The notes beneath the pieces were generated by a model that saw nothing but the letters and a program-made list of their open reading frames with translations, searched no databases and was not told where the DNA came from. A program made the translations under genes and the position numbers. Below, in pieces: positions 8,386 to 17,492 of a stretch of 64,000 nt of DNA. Origin of the DNA: Flavobacterium panici (GTDB taxonomy: Bacteria > Bacteroidota > Bacteroidia > Flavobacteriales > Flavobacteriaceae); contig NZ_CAIJDE010000063.1 of the NCBI RefSeq assembly GCF_903819335.1, positions 1 through 64,000 of the forward strand, written 5' to 3'. Position 1 is the stretch's first letter. The number at the start of each line of letters is the position of its first letter.

Positions 8386-10773
8386 TCAATTTAAATTCTT
8401 ACAAATGAAGTAATTAGACATAAAAGTAACGAAGCTAACAATCGTAATTGTACTTAAAGGCATAATGATTGCCGCAACAATAGGAAGCAAATTTCCCGTA
8501 ACAGCAAACGTAAGACCTACGATATTATATAGAAGTGACAGGCCAAAACTCATTTTAATAATCAGGATCGATTTATGAGAAAGCTTTAAGAAATAGTTTA
8601 ATCTTGAAAATTCGCCTGCATCGAGAATTGCATCGCAGGCCGGAGAAAATACATTTACGTTTTCGGATACAGAAACTCCAATATTACTTTGTGCAAGGGC
8701 TCCGGCATCATTTAAACCATCTCCTACCATCATAACGTTTTTCCCTGTTTCCTGCAGTTTTTTAATAAAGTCTAATTTCTGCTCTGGCTTTTGGTTAAAA
8801 ACCAATTCTGTATTTTTTGGTAAAATGGCTTCCAGATTTTCTCTTTCGCCATCATTATCACCAGAAAGCACTTTTATATTATATTCTTTGCTAAGCGTTG
8901 CAAACAACTTTTCAAGTCCTTCACGATATTGATTTTGGAAAACAAATTTTCCGTAGTATATATTGTCGATTTTAATATGGAGCGAGGTTCGTTCTATTTC
9001 TGAAGAGTCTAAAATCGGGCTTTCAACAAATGATGAAGAACCTATTTTCACTTCTTTTTCTTCGGCGAAAGCCAAAATTCCTTTCCCAGTAATTTCCTGA
9101 AAATCATCAATTTTAACTCTGTCATATTCTGGTAAAAAGTCATACAGCATTCTGCTTAAAGGATGATTTGAACCTCGGAGTACATTTTTTATTAATTGTA
9201 AATTTTTATCTGAAAAATCAATTCCTTCGTATAAAATATTAGATTTTTTATTGGTCGTAATCGTTCCGGTTTTATCAAAAACAATAGTATCAACTTTAGC
9301 CAATTGTTCGATTACTAAGGCGTTTTTAAGATACATTTTTTGTTTACCCATTATTCTGAGAATGTTTCCAAAAGTAAACGGGGCCGTTAACGCAAGTGCA
9401 CAAGGACATGCCACAATTAATACTGCGGTAAAAACATTAAAAGCAGTATTGGCATCGATAAATATCCAGTAACCAAATCCTGCAAAGGCAATTAACAATA
9501 AAATAGGCGTAAAATAACGGCTTAAAGCATCTGTAATCGTTTTGTGTTTTTGTTCTACTTTTTTTTGAAAAATTTCGTTACTCCATAATTGGGTCAGATA
9601 ACTTTGTGAAACAGAATGCAGGACTTCCATTTCGATTACTTTTCCAATTTGTTTTCCGCCTGCGAATATTTTATCTCCTGATTTTTTTGTGATTGGAACA
9701 GCTTCTCCGGTTACGAAACTATAATCAATTTCGGCCTTTTCGTTCATTAAAATTCCGTCTACGGGAATCAATTCCTGATTTCGAATCAATAATCTGTTTC
9801 CTTTTAAAACATCATAAATTGGAACATTTTCTTCTGAAAAATCAGCGTTGATTCTGGTTACTGCAATTGGGAAATAGGATTTAAAATCTCTTTCGAAACT
9901 TAAAAAACTATAGGTTTTGGTTTGAAACATTTTACCCAGCAGCATAAAGAAAACCAAACTGGCCAAACTGTCAAAAAATCCCGGTCCGTGATCCATCAAC
10001 ATATCATAACTGCTGCGGATAAACATTATAATAATCCCTAAAGCAATAGGAATATCAATGTTTAGCATTCTGGTTCTTATACTATGATAAGCTGAAACGT
10101 AATAACCGCTTGCAGAATAGAAAAAACTCGGCAACGCTAAAAGAAAAATTAAAATCCTGAAAAACGGTTTATAACTATCTAACCAGAATTCTTTGATTTC
10201 GAAATATTCTGGAAATGAAAGCAGCATAATGTTTCCGAAACAGAAAAAGGCAACCCCTACTTTATAAGTTAAACTTCTGTCTACTTTATTTTTACCTGTT
10301 TCGTAATTTTCTAAACTAATATAGGGTTCATAACCTATTGAACTTAATAGGTATACAATTGATTTAAGAGAAACGGTTTCTGAATTGAAGGTAATTCGAA
10401 CTTTTTTTTCGGGGAAATTAACTTGCGAAGCGCTGATTCCGGGCTGTAAACGATTTAGGTTTTCGAGAATCCAAATGCATGAACTGCAGTGAATATGCGG
10501 AATATTTAATGAAACTATTGAAGTATTTGCTTCTTGAAATTCGAGAACTTTAGCTAAAATTGCTTCGTTGTCTAAAAAGTCATATTTGCCCTGAATGTCT
10601 TGAGGAGTAGCGCCAGGGGATTTTTCGAAATCATAATAGCAGGTTAAATCATTTTGACTAAAAATTTCGTAAACTGTTTTACAACCAGTACAACAAAACT
10701 TTTTTTCATCAAAATTGATTTCTTCATTTTTAGGAATAGTCAGCCCGCAATGAAAACAACTCTGCTCGCTCAT
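8386..10773 (-). CDS. ccoI: Copper-translocating P-type ATPase for cbb3 oxidase (CcoI type)
   Basis: This P1B-type ATPase of 795 aa exports copper for assembly of the oxidase CuB centre. In order it has an N-terminal cysteine-rich region (CFHCG, then FCCTGCKTVY), a heavy-metal domain with HCSSC, membrane helices, the TGEAVP actuator loop, the CPC metal channel motif in ACPCALAL, the DKTGTIT phosphorylation site and GDGLNDAGAL. I start it at 10773 (MSEQSCFHC). The alternative ATG at 10794 lies upstream of the predicted transcription start. It precedes the ccoS operon and has its own Fnr-type promoter. Confidence 0.95.
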   Translation of the reverse strand: MSEQSCFHCGLTIPKNEEINFDEKKFCCTGCKTVYEIFSQNDLTCYYDFEKSPGATPQDIQGKYDFLDNEAILAKVLEFQEANTSIVSLNIPHIHCSSCIWILENLNRLQPGISASQVNFPEKKVRITFNSETVSLKSIVYLLSSIGYEPYISLENYETGKNKVDRSLTYKVGVAFFCFGNIMLLSFPEYFEIKEFWLDSYKPFFRILIFLLALPSFFYSASGYYVSAYHSIRTRMLNIDIPIALGIIIMFIRSSYDMLMDHGPGFFDSLASLVFFMLLGKMFQTKTYSFLSFERDFKSYFPIAVTRINADFSEENVPIYDVLKGNRLLIRNQELIPVDGILMNEKAEIDYSFVTGEAVPITKKSGDKIFAGGKQIGKVIEMEVLHSVSQSYLTQLWSNEIFQKKVEQKHKTITDALSRYFTPILLLIAFAGFGYWIFIDANTAFNVFTAVLIVACPCALALTAPFTFGNILRIMGKQKMYLKNALVIEQLAKVDTIVFDKTGTITTNKKSNILYEGIDFSDKNLQLIKNVLRGSNHPLSRMLYDFLPEYDRVKIDDFQEITGKGILAFAEEKEVKIGSSSFVESPILDSSEIERTSLHIKIDNIYYGKFVFQNQYREGLEKLFATLSKEYNIKVLSGDNDGERENLEAILPKNTELVFNQKPEQKLDFIKKLQETGKNVMMVGDGLNDAGALAQSNIGVSVSENVNVFSPACDAILDAGEFSRLNYFLKLSHKSILIIKMSFGLSLLYNIVGLTFAVTGNLLPIVAAIIMPLSTITIVSFVTFMSNYFICKNLN

Positions 10774-10791
10774 AATTTGTTTTTTAATTTG

Positions 10792-10835
10792 CAAAATTCA
10801 AAAAAGGCAGTGACTATAACTATGACATTTATCAT
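10792..10835 (-). promoter_or_regulatory. Fnr-type operator and promoter of ccoI
   Basis: On the minus strand the near-palindrome ATGATAAATGTCAT (10835-10822) is followed after 22 bp by GAATTTTG (10799-10792), one mismatch from TAnnTTTG. The palindrome lies within a larger dyad with TATAAC/GTTATA outer arms. The inferred start near 10787 would place the palindrome at about -41.5 and leave a short leader before the ATG at 10773. Confidence 0.78.
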
Positions 10836-10945
10836 GTTATAACGAAATCTAATCCTAAAGTAATGAAATAATTTGTCAAATTGAAATAATACCTTTTTCT
10901 ACGCATTTTTAGACGTAAAAGTACTTTTAAACCGCAGGAATTGGT

Positions 10946-10953
10946 TAATTTTG
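10946..10953 (+). promoter_or_regulatory. -7 box of the Crp/Fnr regulator gene
   Basis: TAATTTTG matches TAnnTTTG and ends 18 bp before the chosen ATG. No convincing TTG/TTTG -33 element is seen, and the expected position for the ATGA-N6-TCAT operator (10910-10923) does not contain it. This gene therefore shows no sign of being controlled like its targets. Confidence 0.5.
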
Positions 10954-10971
10954 CTCCAAATTACTCCTGCT

Positions 10972-11652
10972 ATGAATAAATGTGATCAATGTATTGTTCG
11001 TCAGCTTTCTTCTCTAAAAGCCCTAAATAAAGATGAAGTTATAAAATTAGCTAATAGCAAAACTACCTATACGATTAAAAAAGGCGAAGCTATTTTTGAA
11101 GAGGGCGATGTTACAAATGGCGTTTTCTGCGTTAAGGACGGAGTTGGAAAGCTTTCAAAATTGAGTGCCAACGGAAAAGATCAAATCGTTAAGCTTGTAA
11201 AATCCGGAGAACTTTTAGGACAGCGTTCCATGATTAGCAATGAACCTGCAAATTTATCTGCAAAAGCTATTGCTGATATGGAAGTTTGTTTTATTCCGAA
11301 ATCTGAAATTATACATTTCTTTAATAACAATAATCAGTTTTCCCTGAATTTGATGCAGTCTGTATGCGAGGATTTGAAAGAATCTGAAAATGATAAAATT
11401 GCTTTGGTTCAAAAAACGGTCAAACAGCGTTTGGCAGAAACTTTATTGCATTTACATAATGAGTTTGGAGAAAATGAAGATAAAACCCTAAAAGTACAGC
11501 TTACCAGAGAAGAACTTGCGGGAATAATAGGAACAGCAACTGAAAGCTGCATCCGCTTATTATCTGACTTTAATAAACTGGAATTAATTGAATTAGTTGG
11601 TAAAAAAATAATGCTTAAAAATGTAAAGGCATTAAAACGAATGGCAGAATAA
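10972..11652 (+). CDS. Crp/Fnr-family transcriptional regulator, Fnr-like
   Basis: This 226-aa regulator has a cNMP-binding-type beta roll (about residues 20-130), a dimer helix and a C-terminal helix-turn-helix. Aligned by eye to E. coli FNR, C4 and C7 match C20 and C23, and C106 (MEVCFIP) matches C122; the C29 position is S13. The recognition helix reads E191-S-C-I-R195, with Glu and Arg where FNR and CRP contact TGA. This fits the TGA cores of the four nearby palindromes. I start at ATG 10972 rather than an upstream TTG inside the -7 box. Oxygen sensing through an Fe-S cluster is inferred. Confidence 0.9.
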   Translation: MNKCDQCIVRQLSSLKALNKDEVIKLANSKTTYTIKKGEAIFEEGDVTNGVFCVKDGVGKLSKLSANGKDQIVKLVKSGELLGQRSMISNEPANLSAKAIADMEVCFIPKSEIIHFFNNNNQFSLNLMQSVCEDLKESENDKIALVQKTVKQRLAETLLHLHNEFGENEDKTLKVQLTREELAGIIGTATESCIRLLSDFNKLELIELVGKKIMLKNVKALKRMAE

Positions 11653-11653
11653 A

Positions 11654-12424
11654 CTACTGTTTTTTAGCTTCGTTCCAAAAAACATCCATTTCTGCCAAAG
11701 TCATATCCATTAAAGGTTTTCCTAATTCACCTGCTTTACTTTCCAGATATTGAAAACGCTTAATAAATTTTTTATTCGTGCGTTCTAAAGCATCTTCCGG
11801 ATTTACATTTAAAAATCTGGCATAGTTTATCATCGAGAATAAAACATCTCCAAATTCTGCTTCAATTTTATCCTGATCGCCGGCTTGAACTTCAACCTGC
11901 AATTCGTTTAGTTCTTCCTGAACTTTATCCCAAACCTGGTGCGGTTCCTCCCAGTCAAAACCTACACCTTTTACTTTATCCTGAATTCGGCTTGCTTTTA
12001 CTAATGCCGGTAAACTTTTTGGAACTCCTTCTAAAACAGATTTTTTACCTTCTTTAAGTTTTAGTTTCTCCCAGTTTTGTTTTACTTCTTCTTCATCTTT
12101 TACAACTGTATTCGAATAAATATGCGGATGACGGTGAATTAATTTATCACAGATTTCATTGCAGACATCTGCAATATCAAAATCATTGGTTTCTGAACCT
12201 ATTTTAGCATAAAAAACAATATGCAGCAGTAAATCTCCAAGTTCTTTTTTTACTTCGTTTAAATCGTTGTCTAAAATGGCATCGCCTAATTCATAGGTTT
12301 CTTCAATCGTTAAATGCCTTAATGTCTGCAAGGTCTGTTTTTTATCCCACGGACATTGTTCACGAAGTTCATCCATGATAATTAATAATCTTTCGAAGGC
12401 TTTGAGTTGAAGTTCTTTGCTCAT
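11654..12424 (-). CDS. mazG: Nucleoside triphosphate pyrophosphohydrolase MazG
   Basis: MazG hydrolyses NTPs and dNTPs to monophosphates and pyrophosphate. The 256-aa protein has two MazG domains. The first carries CPWDKKQTLQTLRHLTIEET with the metal-binding EExxE...ExxD arrangement, and the second holds EAEFGDVLFSMINYAR. Its length is normal for the long MazG form. Its stop is 1 bp from the stop of the convergent Fnr-like gene. It is probably transcribed alone. Confidence 0.95.
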   Translation of the reverse strand: MSKELQLKAFERLLIIMDELREQCPWDKKQTLQTLRHLTIEETYELGDAILDNDLNEVKKELGDLLLHIVFYAKIGSETNDFDIADVCNEICDKLIHRHPHIYSNTVVKDEEEVKQNWEKLKLKEGKKSVLEGVPKSLPALVKASRIQDKVKGVGFDWEEPHQVWDKVQEELNELQVEVQAGDQDKIEAEFGDVLFSMINYARFLNVNPEDALERTNKKFIKRFQYLESKAGELGKPLMDMTLAEMDVFWNEAKKQ

Positions 12425-12489
12425 TTTTTTATTTTAAGATACCAAAATTAAAACAATTTGCGAATTAAATGACTCTTTCATAAACTAAA

Positions 12490-12513
12490 AAAGAAGGCAA
12501 AATACCTTCTTTT
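12490..12513. terminator. Hairpin terminator below carbonic anhydrase
   Basis: AAAGAAGG and CCTTCTTT arms enclose a 7-nt loop and are flanked by A/T runs on both sides. It lies directly after the carbonic anhydrase stop on the minus strand and before mazG. Confidence 0.7.
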
Positions 12514-12516
12514 TAT

Positions 12517-13326
12517 TTAGATTGACTCTTTAATTTTTCTGCCGTTTAATTCCTGAACGTTCCTAAAATTATTCAATGGCATTATCTTTTTTAAATCTGT
12601 TATCATTTTAATAGAAACTTCTATTGGAGTTTTAAAAATAAACCATTGTACACTTTCTGTACAAGGCGGTGTTGTCAATGAACCCGTATAAGTGTAAAAA
12701 GATCTATTTTGAGGAAGAACTTTATTGATATTAAAATCGTTGTTAACTTTTACAGTATCGTTGGCTTTTTTAGGCAGATACTTATCAAGAAATTCAAAAG
12801 TTTCATTGCTTTTCTTGTCTTCTTGTGCCATAATAGAAACTACGGCAAATTTTCCGTCTTTATTTTTATGAACCATGTGAATTTCTAACGGATATCGCAC
12901 ACCTTTTATAGTATGTTCTGCTGATTCATGAAAATGAAATTGTTTTAATTCGTATTGATCTCCATTGATTACAATATAATCTCCAGGTTCAAAATCAAAT
13001 TGAATAGTATGCCCGTTATTGACAACATCGTGAATTTTTGTTTTTTGATTGTAATGAAAATCAATAGGTTTTATTGTTTTATCTTTTTCTGTTTCTACAA
13101 TATCAATTGGAGATTGTGTTTTTCCTCCGCAATCATTCTGATCGATTTCTGACCAATGATCTGGCCCAGCTTCACCTTCGTATTCCCAATGTTTCTTGTG
13201 GTGTTCTTCGGTTTTTGTTGAATCTGATGAAGTTACAGATTGTTCTGTTTCTTTTGATTTGTTATTGCAGGCTGTCGCTAATACTAAAGCTGCTATTACG
13301 GCAAAAATTTTTATTCCCTTTTTCAT
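12517..13326 (-). CDS. Periplasmic alpha-carbonic anhydrase lipoprotein
   Basis: This enzyme hydrates CO2 to bicarbonate and a proton in the cell envelope. The N-terminus MKKGIKIFAVIAALVLATAC is a lipoprotein signal with the cysteine in a lipobox. The alpha-class signatures are clear: KTQSPIDI, the zinc-ligand stretch QFHFHESAEH followed by EIHMVH, and SLTTPPCTE. I choose the ATG at 13326 because AGGA lies just upstream; an ATG at 13338 would add four residues. The length of 269 aa is usual. The gene stands alone between terminators. Confidence 0.94.
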   Translation of the reverse strand: MKKGIKIFAVIAALVLATACNNKSKETEQSVTSSDSTKTEEHHKKHWEYEGEAGPDHWSEIDQNDCGGKTQSPIDIVETEKDKTIKPIDFHYNQKTKIHDVVNNGHTIQFDFEPGDYIVINGDQYELKQFHFHESAEHTIKGVRYPLEIHMVHKNKDGKFAVVSIMAQEDKKSNETFEFLDKYLPKKANDTVKVNNDFNINKVLPQNRSFYTYTGSLTTPPCTESVQWFIFKTPIEVSIKMITDLKKIMPLNNFRNVQELNGRKIKESI

Positions 13327-13507
13327 TTTTCCTATCATTTAAAATTTAGTTTCAAAGCCAAAAAAAAATTTCAAAACAACTGCGAAAACAATGCATTCAT
13401 GTACAAAAACACAAACAATCAAATCCAATTTTATGTTATTGTGAAATACTATTTTTCTTACAAAATTATAGTTTAAAACTTAAATAGCAACTAATTTTAA
13501 ATAAAAA

Positions 13508-13535
13508 ATCCCGTTAAGAAATATCTTAACGGGAT
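13508..13535 (-). terminator. Strong hairpin terminator after the DUF5606 gene
   Basis: A perfect 12-bp stem, ATCCCGTTAAGA and TCTTAACGGGAT, encloses a 4-nt loop. On the minus strand it is followed by a T run. It sits 25 bp after the DUF5606 stop. Confidence 0.9.
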
Positions 13536-13560
13536 CAAATGTATTTGAATTCAGAAAAAA

Positions 13561-14049
13561 TTATTTTTCTTCTTTTTTAGCTTTTGGCTTTTTAGCAGCT
13601 GGTGCTTTTTTTGGCTTTTCTTCAACAGCCGGGGTTTCTTCCGGAGCTTCAGCAGCAGCTGGAGCTAAATCAGTAACTAAACCTTTAGCCTGAAGTGTGT
13701 TGTACCAGTTTAATACTTTTTTAATATCTGAAGGATAAACTCTTTCTTCATCATAATCCGGTAAAATTTCTTTAAAATAAGCAGCTAAAGTTGCATTATC
13801 TTCTTTGTGAGAAATCGCCTGACCTTTGTTTTCTTTAGCAGCAATTTTTTGCATTACTTCAGTCAATGGTTTTTCTCCTTCGTGTGTATAAATTGAAATT
13901 TCTGATAGTAAGCTTACATTACTTTTTAAGTTTACTGTAATTTTTTTTCCGTCTAATAATGATTCTGCCACAAAACCTGTACGAGTCTGCACTTTCAATA
14001 CATATAAACCTGGTTTCCCAGAAATGGCTAAAATTTTGTCTAAATTCAT
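13561..14049 (-). CDS. DUF5606 domain-containing protein
   Basis: This 162-aa cytoplasmic protein has an N-terminal conserved domain (about residues 1-125, beginning MNLDKILAISGKPGLY) and an Ala/Pro/Glu/Lys-rich tail. I recognise it as the Bacteroidota family DUF5606, whose role is unknown. It lies 64 bp after peptide deformylase on the same strand, a common order in this group. No catalytic motif was seen. Confidence 0.82.
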   Translation of the reverse strand: MNLDKILAISGKPGLYVLKVQTRTGFVAESLLDGKKITVNLKSNVSLLSEISIYTHEGEKPLTEVMQKIAAKENKGQAISHKEDNATLAAYFKEILPDYDEERVYPSDIKKVLNWYNTLQAKGLVTDLAPAAAEAPEETPAVEEKPKKAPAAKKPKAKKEEK

Positions 14050-14113
14050 GTTTATTAAAATTAGTATTAAGAATTTTTGTCTTTTTATTAATGTTCTAAT
14101 TATTTAGAACTTT

Positions 14114-14704
14114 TTATCTTCCTTTCTTTGCAGCGGCAAATTTCATTCTGTATTCCTGAAAAGTCTTGCCTTCGGTGATGTTTTTTAATTTCTTTTGAAT
14201 CAAACGCTTTTTTAAAGAAGATATTTTATCAGTAAATAAAATGCCTTCGATATGATCGTACTCGTGTTGAATAACTCTTGCGATTAAACCGTCAAAAACC
14301 TCTGTTTTCATTACGAAATCTTCTTCACAATACTCAATCGTAACAGTTGGTTTTCTGTAAACATCTTCTCTAACGTCAGGAATACTCAAACATCCTTCAT
14401 TAAAACTCCACTCTTCACCTTCTTCTTTAACGATTTTAGCATTGATAAAAGTCTTTTTGAAACCTTTTAAGTCTTTCTGTTCATTTTCTGGTAAATCCTC
14501 ATCGTCGCTAAAAGGAGTTGTATCAATAACAAATAGGCGAATAGGAAGACCAACCTGCGGTGCTGCAAGTCCAACTCCTAAAGCATTATACATGGTTTCA
14601 TACATGTTTGCTATTGTCTCTTTTAAGTTTGGATAATCTGGCGTAACTGCCGTTCCTACTTTTCTTAAAACAGGATCACCATATCCTACAATTGGTAAAA
14701 TCAT
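14114..14704 (-). CDS. def: Peptide deformylase
   Basis: This metalloenzyme removes the formyl group from the first methionine of new proteins. All three family motifs are present: GVGLAAPQVG, EGCLSIP (cysteine metal ligand) and QHEYDHIEG (two histidine ligands and the catalytic Glu). The 196-aa length is normal. A TATTTTTG -7 box lies on the minus strand at 14775-14768. It is followed by the DUF5606 gene. Confidence 0.97.
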   Translation of the reverse strand: MILPIVGYGDPVLRKVGTAVTPDYPNLKETIANMYETMYNALGVGLAAPQVGLPIRLFVIDTTPFSDDEDLPENEQKDLKGFKKTFINAKIVKEEGEEWSFNEGCLSIPDVREDVYRKPTVTIEYCEEDFVMKTEVFDGLIARVIQHEYDHIEGILFTDKISSLKKRLIQKKLKNITEGKTFQEYRMKFAAAKKGR

Positions 14705-14767
14705 TTGTAATTATTTAATGTTTTATCTAATGAAAACGTTATATTAGGGTTAACATATTTCAGCTGG

Positions 14768-14775
14768 CAAAAATA
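14768..14775 (-). promoter_or_regulatory. -7 box upstream of def
   Basis: On the minus strand TATTTTTG fits TAnnTTTG, 63 bp upstream of the def ATG. No good -33 element is seen at the usual distance. Confidence 0.4.
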
Positions 14776-14878
14776 GTAAAAAATACTCAACGATTAGCTG
14801 TAAAGCCACATTATAACAATTTTTTATATGCTTTGGAAAACTCCGCTATAATTATGCCAAAATATTTCGTACAATTCT

Positions 14879-14886
14879 TAACTTTG
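14879..14886 (+). promoter_or_regulatory. -7 box upstream of the FUSC gene
   Basis: TAACTTTG fits TAnnTTTG and ends 17 bp before the ATG at 14904. The -33 element is unclear. Confidence 0.45.
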
Positions 14887-14903
14887 CTAGTAAACCTCAC
14901 GAT

Positions 14904-17126
14904 ATGTTTGATCGAATCTCGAAATTTACCAACAGTACTTCTTTTTTAAATGCATCAAAAGTTACTATTGCTTCGGTTGTACCTGTTGTAATTTTGAATT
15001 TTTTAGGGCATTTTGAAATAGGTTTTACTATTGCGCTTGGTGCTTTTTATACGTATCCAAGTGATATTCCGAGTTCATTAAGCCACAAAATCAAAGGATT
15101 AATTGTTGCTTCTTTAATTGTTTCGGGTGTAAATTTATTAGTAAATCTTGCTTATCCCTTTCCTCTTTTATTTTATCCGTTTTTAGGTTTTTTATTGTTT
15201 TTATGTTCGATGATTTCAGTTTACGGACAGCGTGCTACTTTGGTTTCGTTTTCTGCTTTATTGTCGATTTCTTTATCATTTGGGCATTTGCATACTGGCT
15301 GGGAAGCTTTGCAATATTCCGGATTTATTTTTACGGGAGGAATTTTATATCTTATAGTTTCACTGGTTTTTCATTTTGTACAGCCTTATAAATATGTAGA
15401 ATTACAAATTGCCGAGGGTATAAAACTGACTGCAAAGTATTTAAAATTAAGAGGTGATTTATGGAGCCCCGCTGCAGATCGTCAAAAAATTATAGAAAAA
15501 CAATTAGCGATACAAGTTGATCTTAATTTGATTCATGAAGATTTACGTAAAATGCTTATTGGAAATCAAAATGCATCTGCAACTACAACGCAAAATCGAA
15601 AAATGCTTCTGGTATTTATCACTTTGGTTGAAATTCAGGAATTGGCGCTTTACACGTCATTTGATCACAGTAAACTTCATGAAAAGTTTGCCAAACATCC
15701 TGAAGTGCTTCGTACGTATCAAAATGTTGCTTACAAACTAGCTTCTACTCTTAAAAAGCTTTCAAAAAACGTGCACCATATTGCGGTTTATGTAGATAAA
15801 AATGATTTGAAAAATGAATTAGATGCGCTTGAATTTGCCATTTTTGATTACGAAAAAACTTTAGGTAAAGAAGAAGCTGCAGAAGGTGTCTTGATGCTGA
15901 CCAATATGCTCAAGTATGCCAAAAATCAGGTTGGGAAAATTAAAATTATTCAGCGTGCTTTCTCGCTGGCAATGCAGTCTTACAAGTTGAAAGATAAGGA
16001 CAAGGAATTAGAAAAATTCTTAACACCGCAATATTATCCTATAAGAACCCTTATTGAAAATTTCAGTTATTCTTCGTCCATATTCAGGCATTCGCTTCGA
16101 TTAACGATTACGATTTTAATTGGTTTTGTAATCGGAAAATTTCTGCCGTTTCAAAATGTATATTGGATTTTATTGACCATTGTAGTAATTATGCGTCCGG
16201 GTTATGGTTTAACCAAAGAGCGTTCTTATAACAGAATCTTCGGAACTATTTTAGGAGGACTTCTTGCGTTTGGAATTGTTTCTGTAATTCAAAATCATGT
16301 TGCTTTGAGTATTTTCTCGATTGTATGTATGCTTTTGGGAATTTCGTTTACGCAGATTAATTATAAAATAAGTGCCACGTTTGTAACGATGTATGTGGTA
16401 TTTATTTATGGAATTTTAACGCCAAATGTTGTTGAAGTAATTCAGTTTAGAATATTAGATTCGCTTGCGGGAGCAACTTTAGCTTTTATTGCCAATCAGT
16501 TTTTATGGCCTGCGTGGGAATTTATTAATACGCCAATCCATATCGAAAATTCGATCAGGGCAAATCGAAATTATCTTAAAGAAATTGCCGATTTTTATAA
16601 TAAAAAAGGTGAAATACCAACGTCTTACAGATTATCCAGAAAGAATGCTTTTGTTGAAATAGGAAATTTAATGACTTCTTTTCAGCGCATGATGCAGGAA
16701 CCAAAATCGAAGCAGAAAACAATGCCGCTGGTTAATAAACTGGTAGTTTTAAATCATTCGCTTTTATCTGCTTTAGCGTCTTTATCGACTTATATTCAAT
16801 CACATCAAACAACATCGGCATCAGAATCATTCAATTATATTATAAAAACTATTTTATTAAACTTAGAGCATTCAATTTCTATTTTAAGAAACGAAACCAT
16901 TATAACAGATACTTTTTTTGATAAAGAAGATGTGACTTTACAGTTTGAAGAACTCAAACGTAAAAATTTTACGCGCCTTGCAACAGACGATGAACTGGAT
17001 AAAGAAACGCGTCAGGCTAAAATGCAGGAAGCATCGATGGTTATTGAACAATTGATCTGGATGAGTAATCTTGCAGAGAAAATTTTAAAAATAACAAAAG
17101 AATTAAAAGCGGTAAATAACGATTAA
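14904..17126 (+). CDS. FUSC family inner-membrane protein (YccS/YhfK-like)
   Basis: This 740-aa membrane protein has two sets of hydrophobic helices (about residues 15-160 and 395-540). Each set is followed by a soluble helical region, the layout of the YccS/FUSC family related to aromatic acid exporters. The motif region around VIMRPGYGLTKERSYNRIFGT is typical. Substrates of this group are not known. It is transcribed alone, divergent from def. Confidence 0.88.
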   Translation: MFDRISKFTNSTSFLNASKVTIASVVPVVILNFLGHFEIGFTIALGAFYTYPSDIPSSLSHKIKGLIVASLIVSGVNLLVNLAYPFPLLFYPFLGFLLFLCSMISVYGQRATLVSFSALLSISLSFGHLHTGWEALQYSGFIFTGGILYLIVSLVFHFVQPYKYVELQIAEGIKLTAKYLKLRGDLWSPAADRQKIIEKQLAIQVDLNLIHEDLRKMLIGNQNASATTTQNRKMLLVFITLVEIQELALYTSFDHSKLHEKFAKHPEVLRTYQNVAYKLASTLKKLSKNVHHIAVYVDKNDLKNELDALEFAIFDYEKTLGKEEAAEGVLMLTNMLKYAKNQVGKIKIIQRAFSLAMQSYKLKDKDKELEKFLTPQYYPIRTLIENFSYSSSIFRHSLRLTITILIGFVIGKFLPFQNVYWILLTIVVIMRPGYGLTKERSYNRIFGTILGGLLAFGIVSVIQNHVALSIFSIVCMLLGISFTQINYKISATFVTMYVVFIYGILTPNVVEVIQFRILDSLAGATLAFIANQFLWPAWEFINTPIHIENSIRANRNYLKEIADFYNKKGEIPTSYRLSRKNAFVEIGNLMTSFQRMMQEPKSKQKTMPLVNKLVVLNHSLLSALASLSTYIQSHQTTSASESFNYIIKTILLNLEHSISILRNETIITDTFFDKEDVTLQFEELKRKNFTRLATDDELDKETRQAKMQEASMVIEQLIWMSNLAEKILKITKELKAVNND

Positions 17127-17143
17127 ATCGTTTATATCAATAA

Positions 17144-17180
17144 AAAATGAGGTTATCTCTACTTTTGAGACAGCTCTTTT
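17144..17180 (+). terminator. Weak hairpin after the FUSC gene
   Basis: GAGGTTATCTCT and GAGACAGCTC form an imperfect stem followed by T-rich sequence, 18 bp after the FUSC stop. It resembles the inverted complement of the stronger hairpin at 17435-17475. Confidence 0.4.
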
Positions 17181-17241
17181 ACTATAATTATTTTGTTTGT
17201 TTTTAGTGACTTAATTGATCACTTTTTGATATCCTATTTTT

Positions 17242-17418
17242 CATTCCATAGGAATGTTTCGTAGGTAGAAAAAAATAAAAATCAGTCAAATCTGCGTTCC
17301 GTAGGAACGTTTGATAGGTCAGGTTATTAAAAAACAATGCAAAAATCAAACGTTCCTACGGAACGTAAACCATTATAATAATATAATTTTCTACCAATGA
17401 AATGTTCCTACGGAACAT
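17242..17418. repeat. Second array of short palindromes, four copies
   Basis: The gene-free stretch 17127-17492 holds CATTCCATAGGAATG (17242), CGTTCCGTAGGAACG (17295), CGTTCCTACGGAACG (17351) and GTTCCTACGGAAC (centred at 17410). Centres are 53, 56 and 52 bp apart. A 3-nt loop (ATA, GTA or TAC) is kept, as in the array at 2292-2831, and the flank TTTTCTACCAATGA is shared with that array. Apart from this array and the two terminator-like hairpins, I see nothing in the gap. Confidence 0.82.
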
Positions 17419-17434
17419 GGAAGCATATAAAATA

Positions 17435-17475
17435 AAAAAAGAAGCTGTCTCAAAAGTTGAGACAGCTTCTTTTTT
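17435..17475. terminator. Strong hairpin terminator after mqo
   Basis: A perfect 19-bp stem runs from AAAAAAGAAGCTGTCTCAA to its complement, with a 3-nt loop and A/T runs at both ends. It lies 18 bp after the mqo stop on the minus strand and could also stop transcription from the FUSC side. Confidence 0.88.
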
Positions 17476-17492
17476 TATTTTTAACGGAAGTT

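Noticed and set aside
10910..10923. Autoregulatory Fnr site for the regulator gene
   Set aside because: The position 22 bp upstream of its -7 box reads without TGA or TCA half-sites.
13074..13349. Plus-strand frame of 91 codons with hydrophobic content
   Set aside because: It is antisense to the signal peptide region of carbonic anhydrase; hydrophobicity arises from the AT-rich complement.
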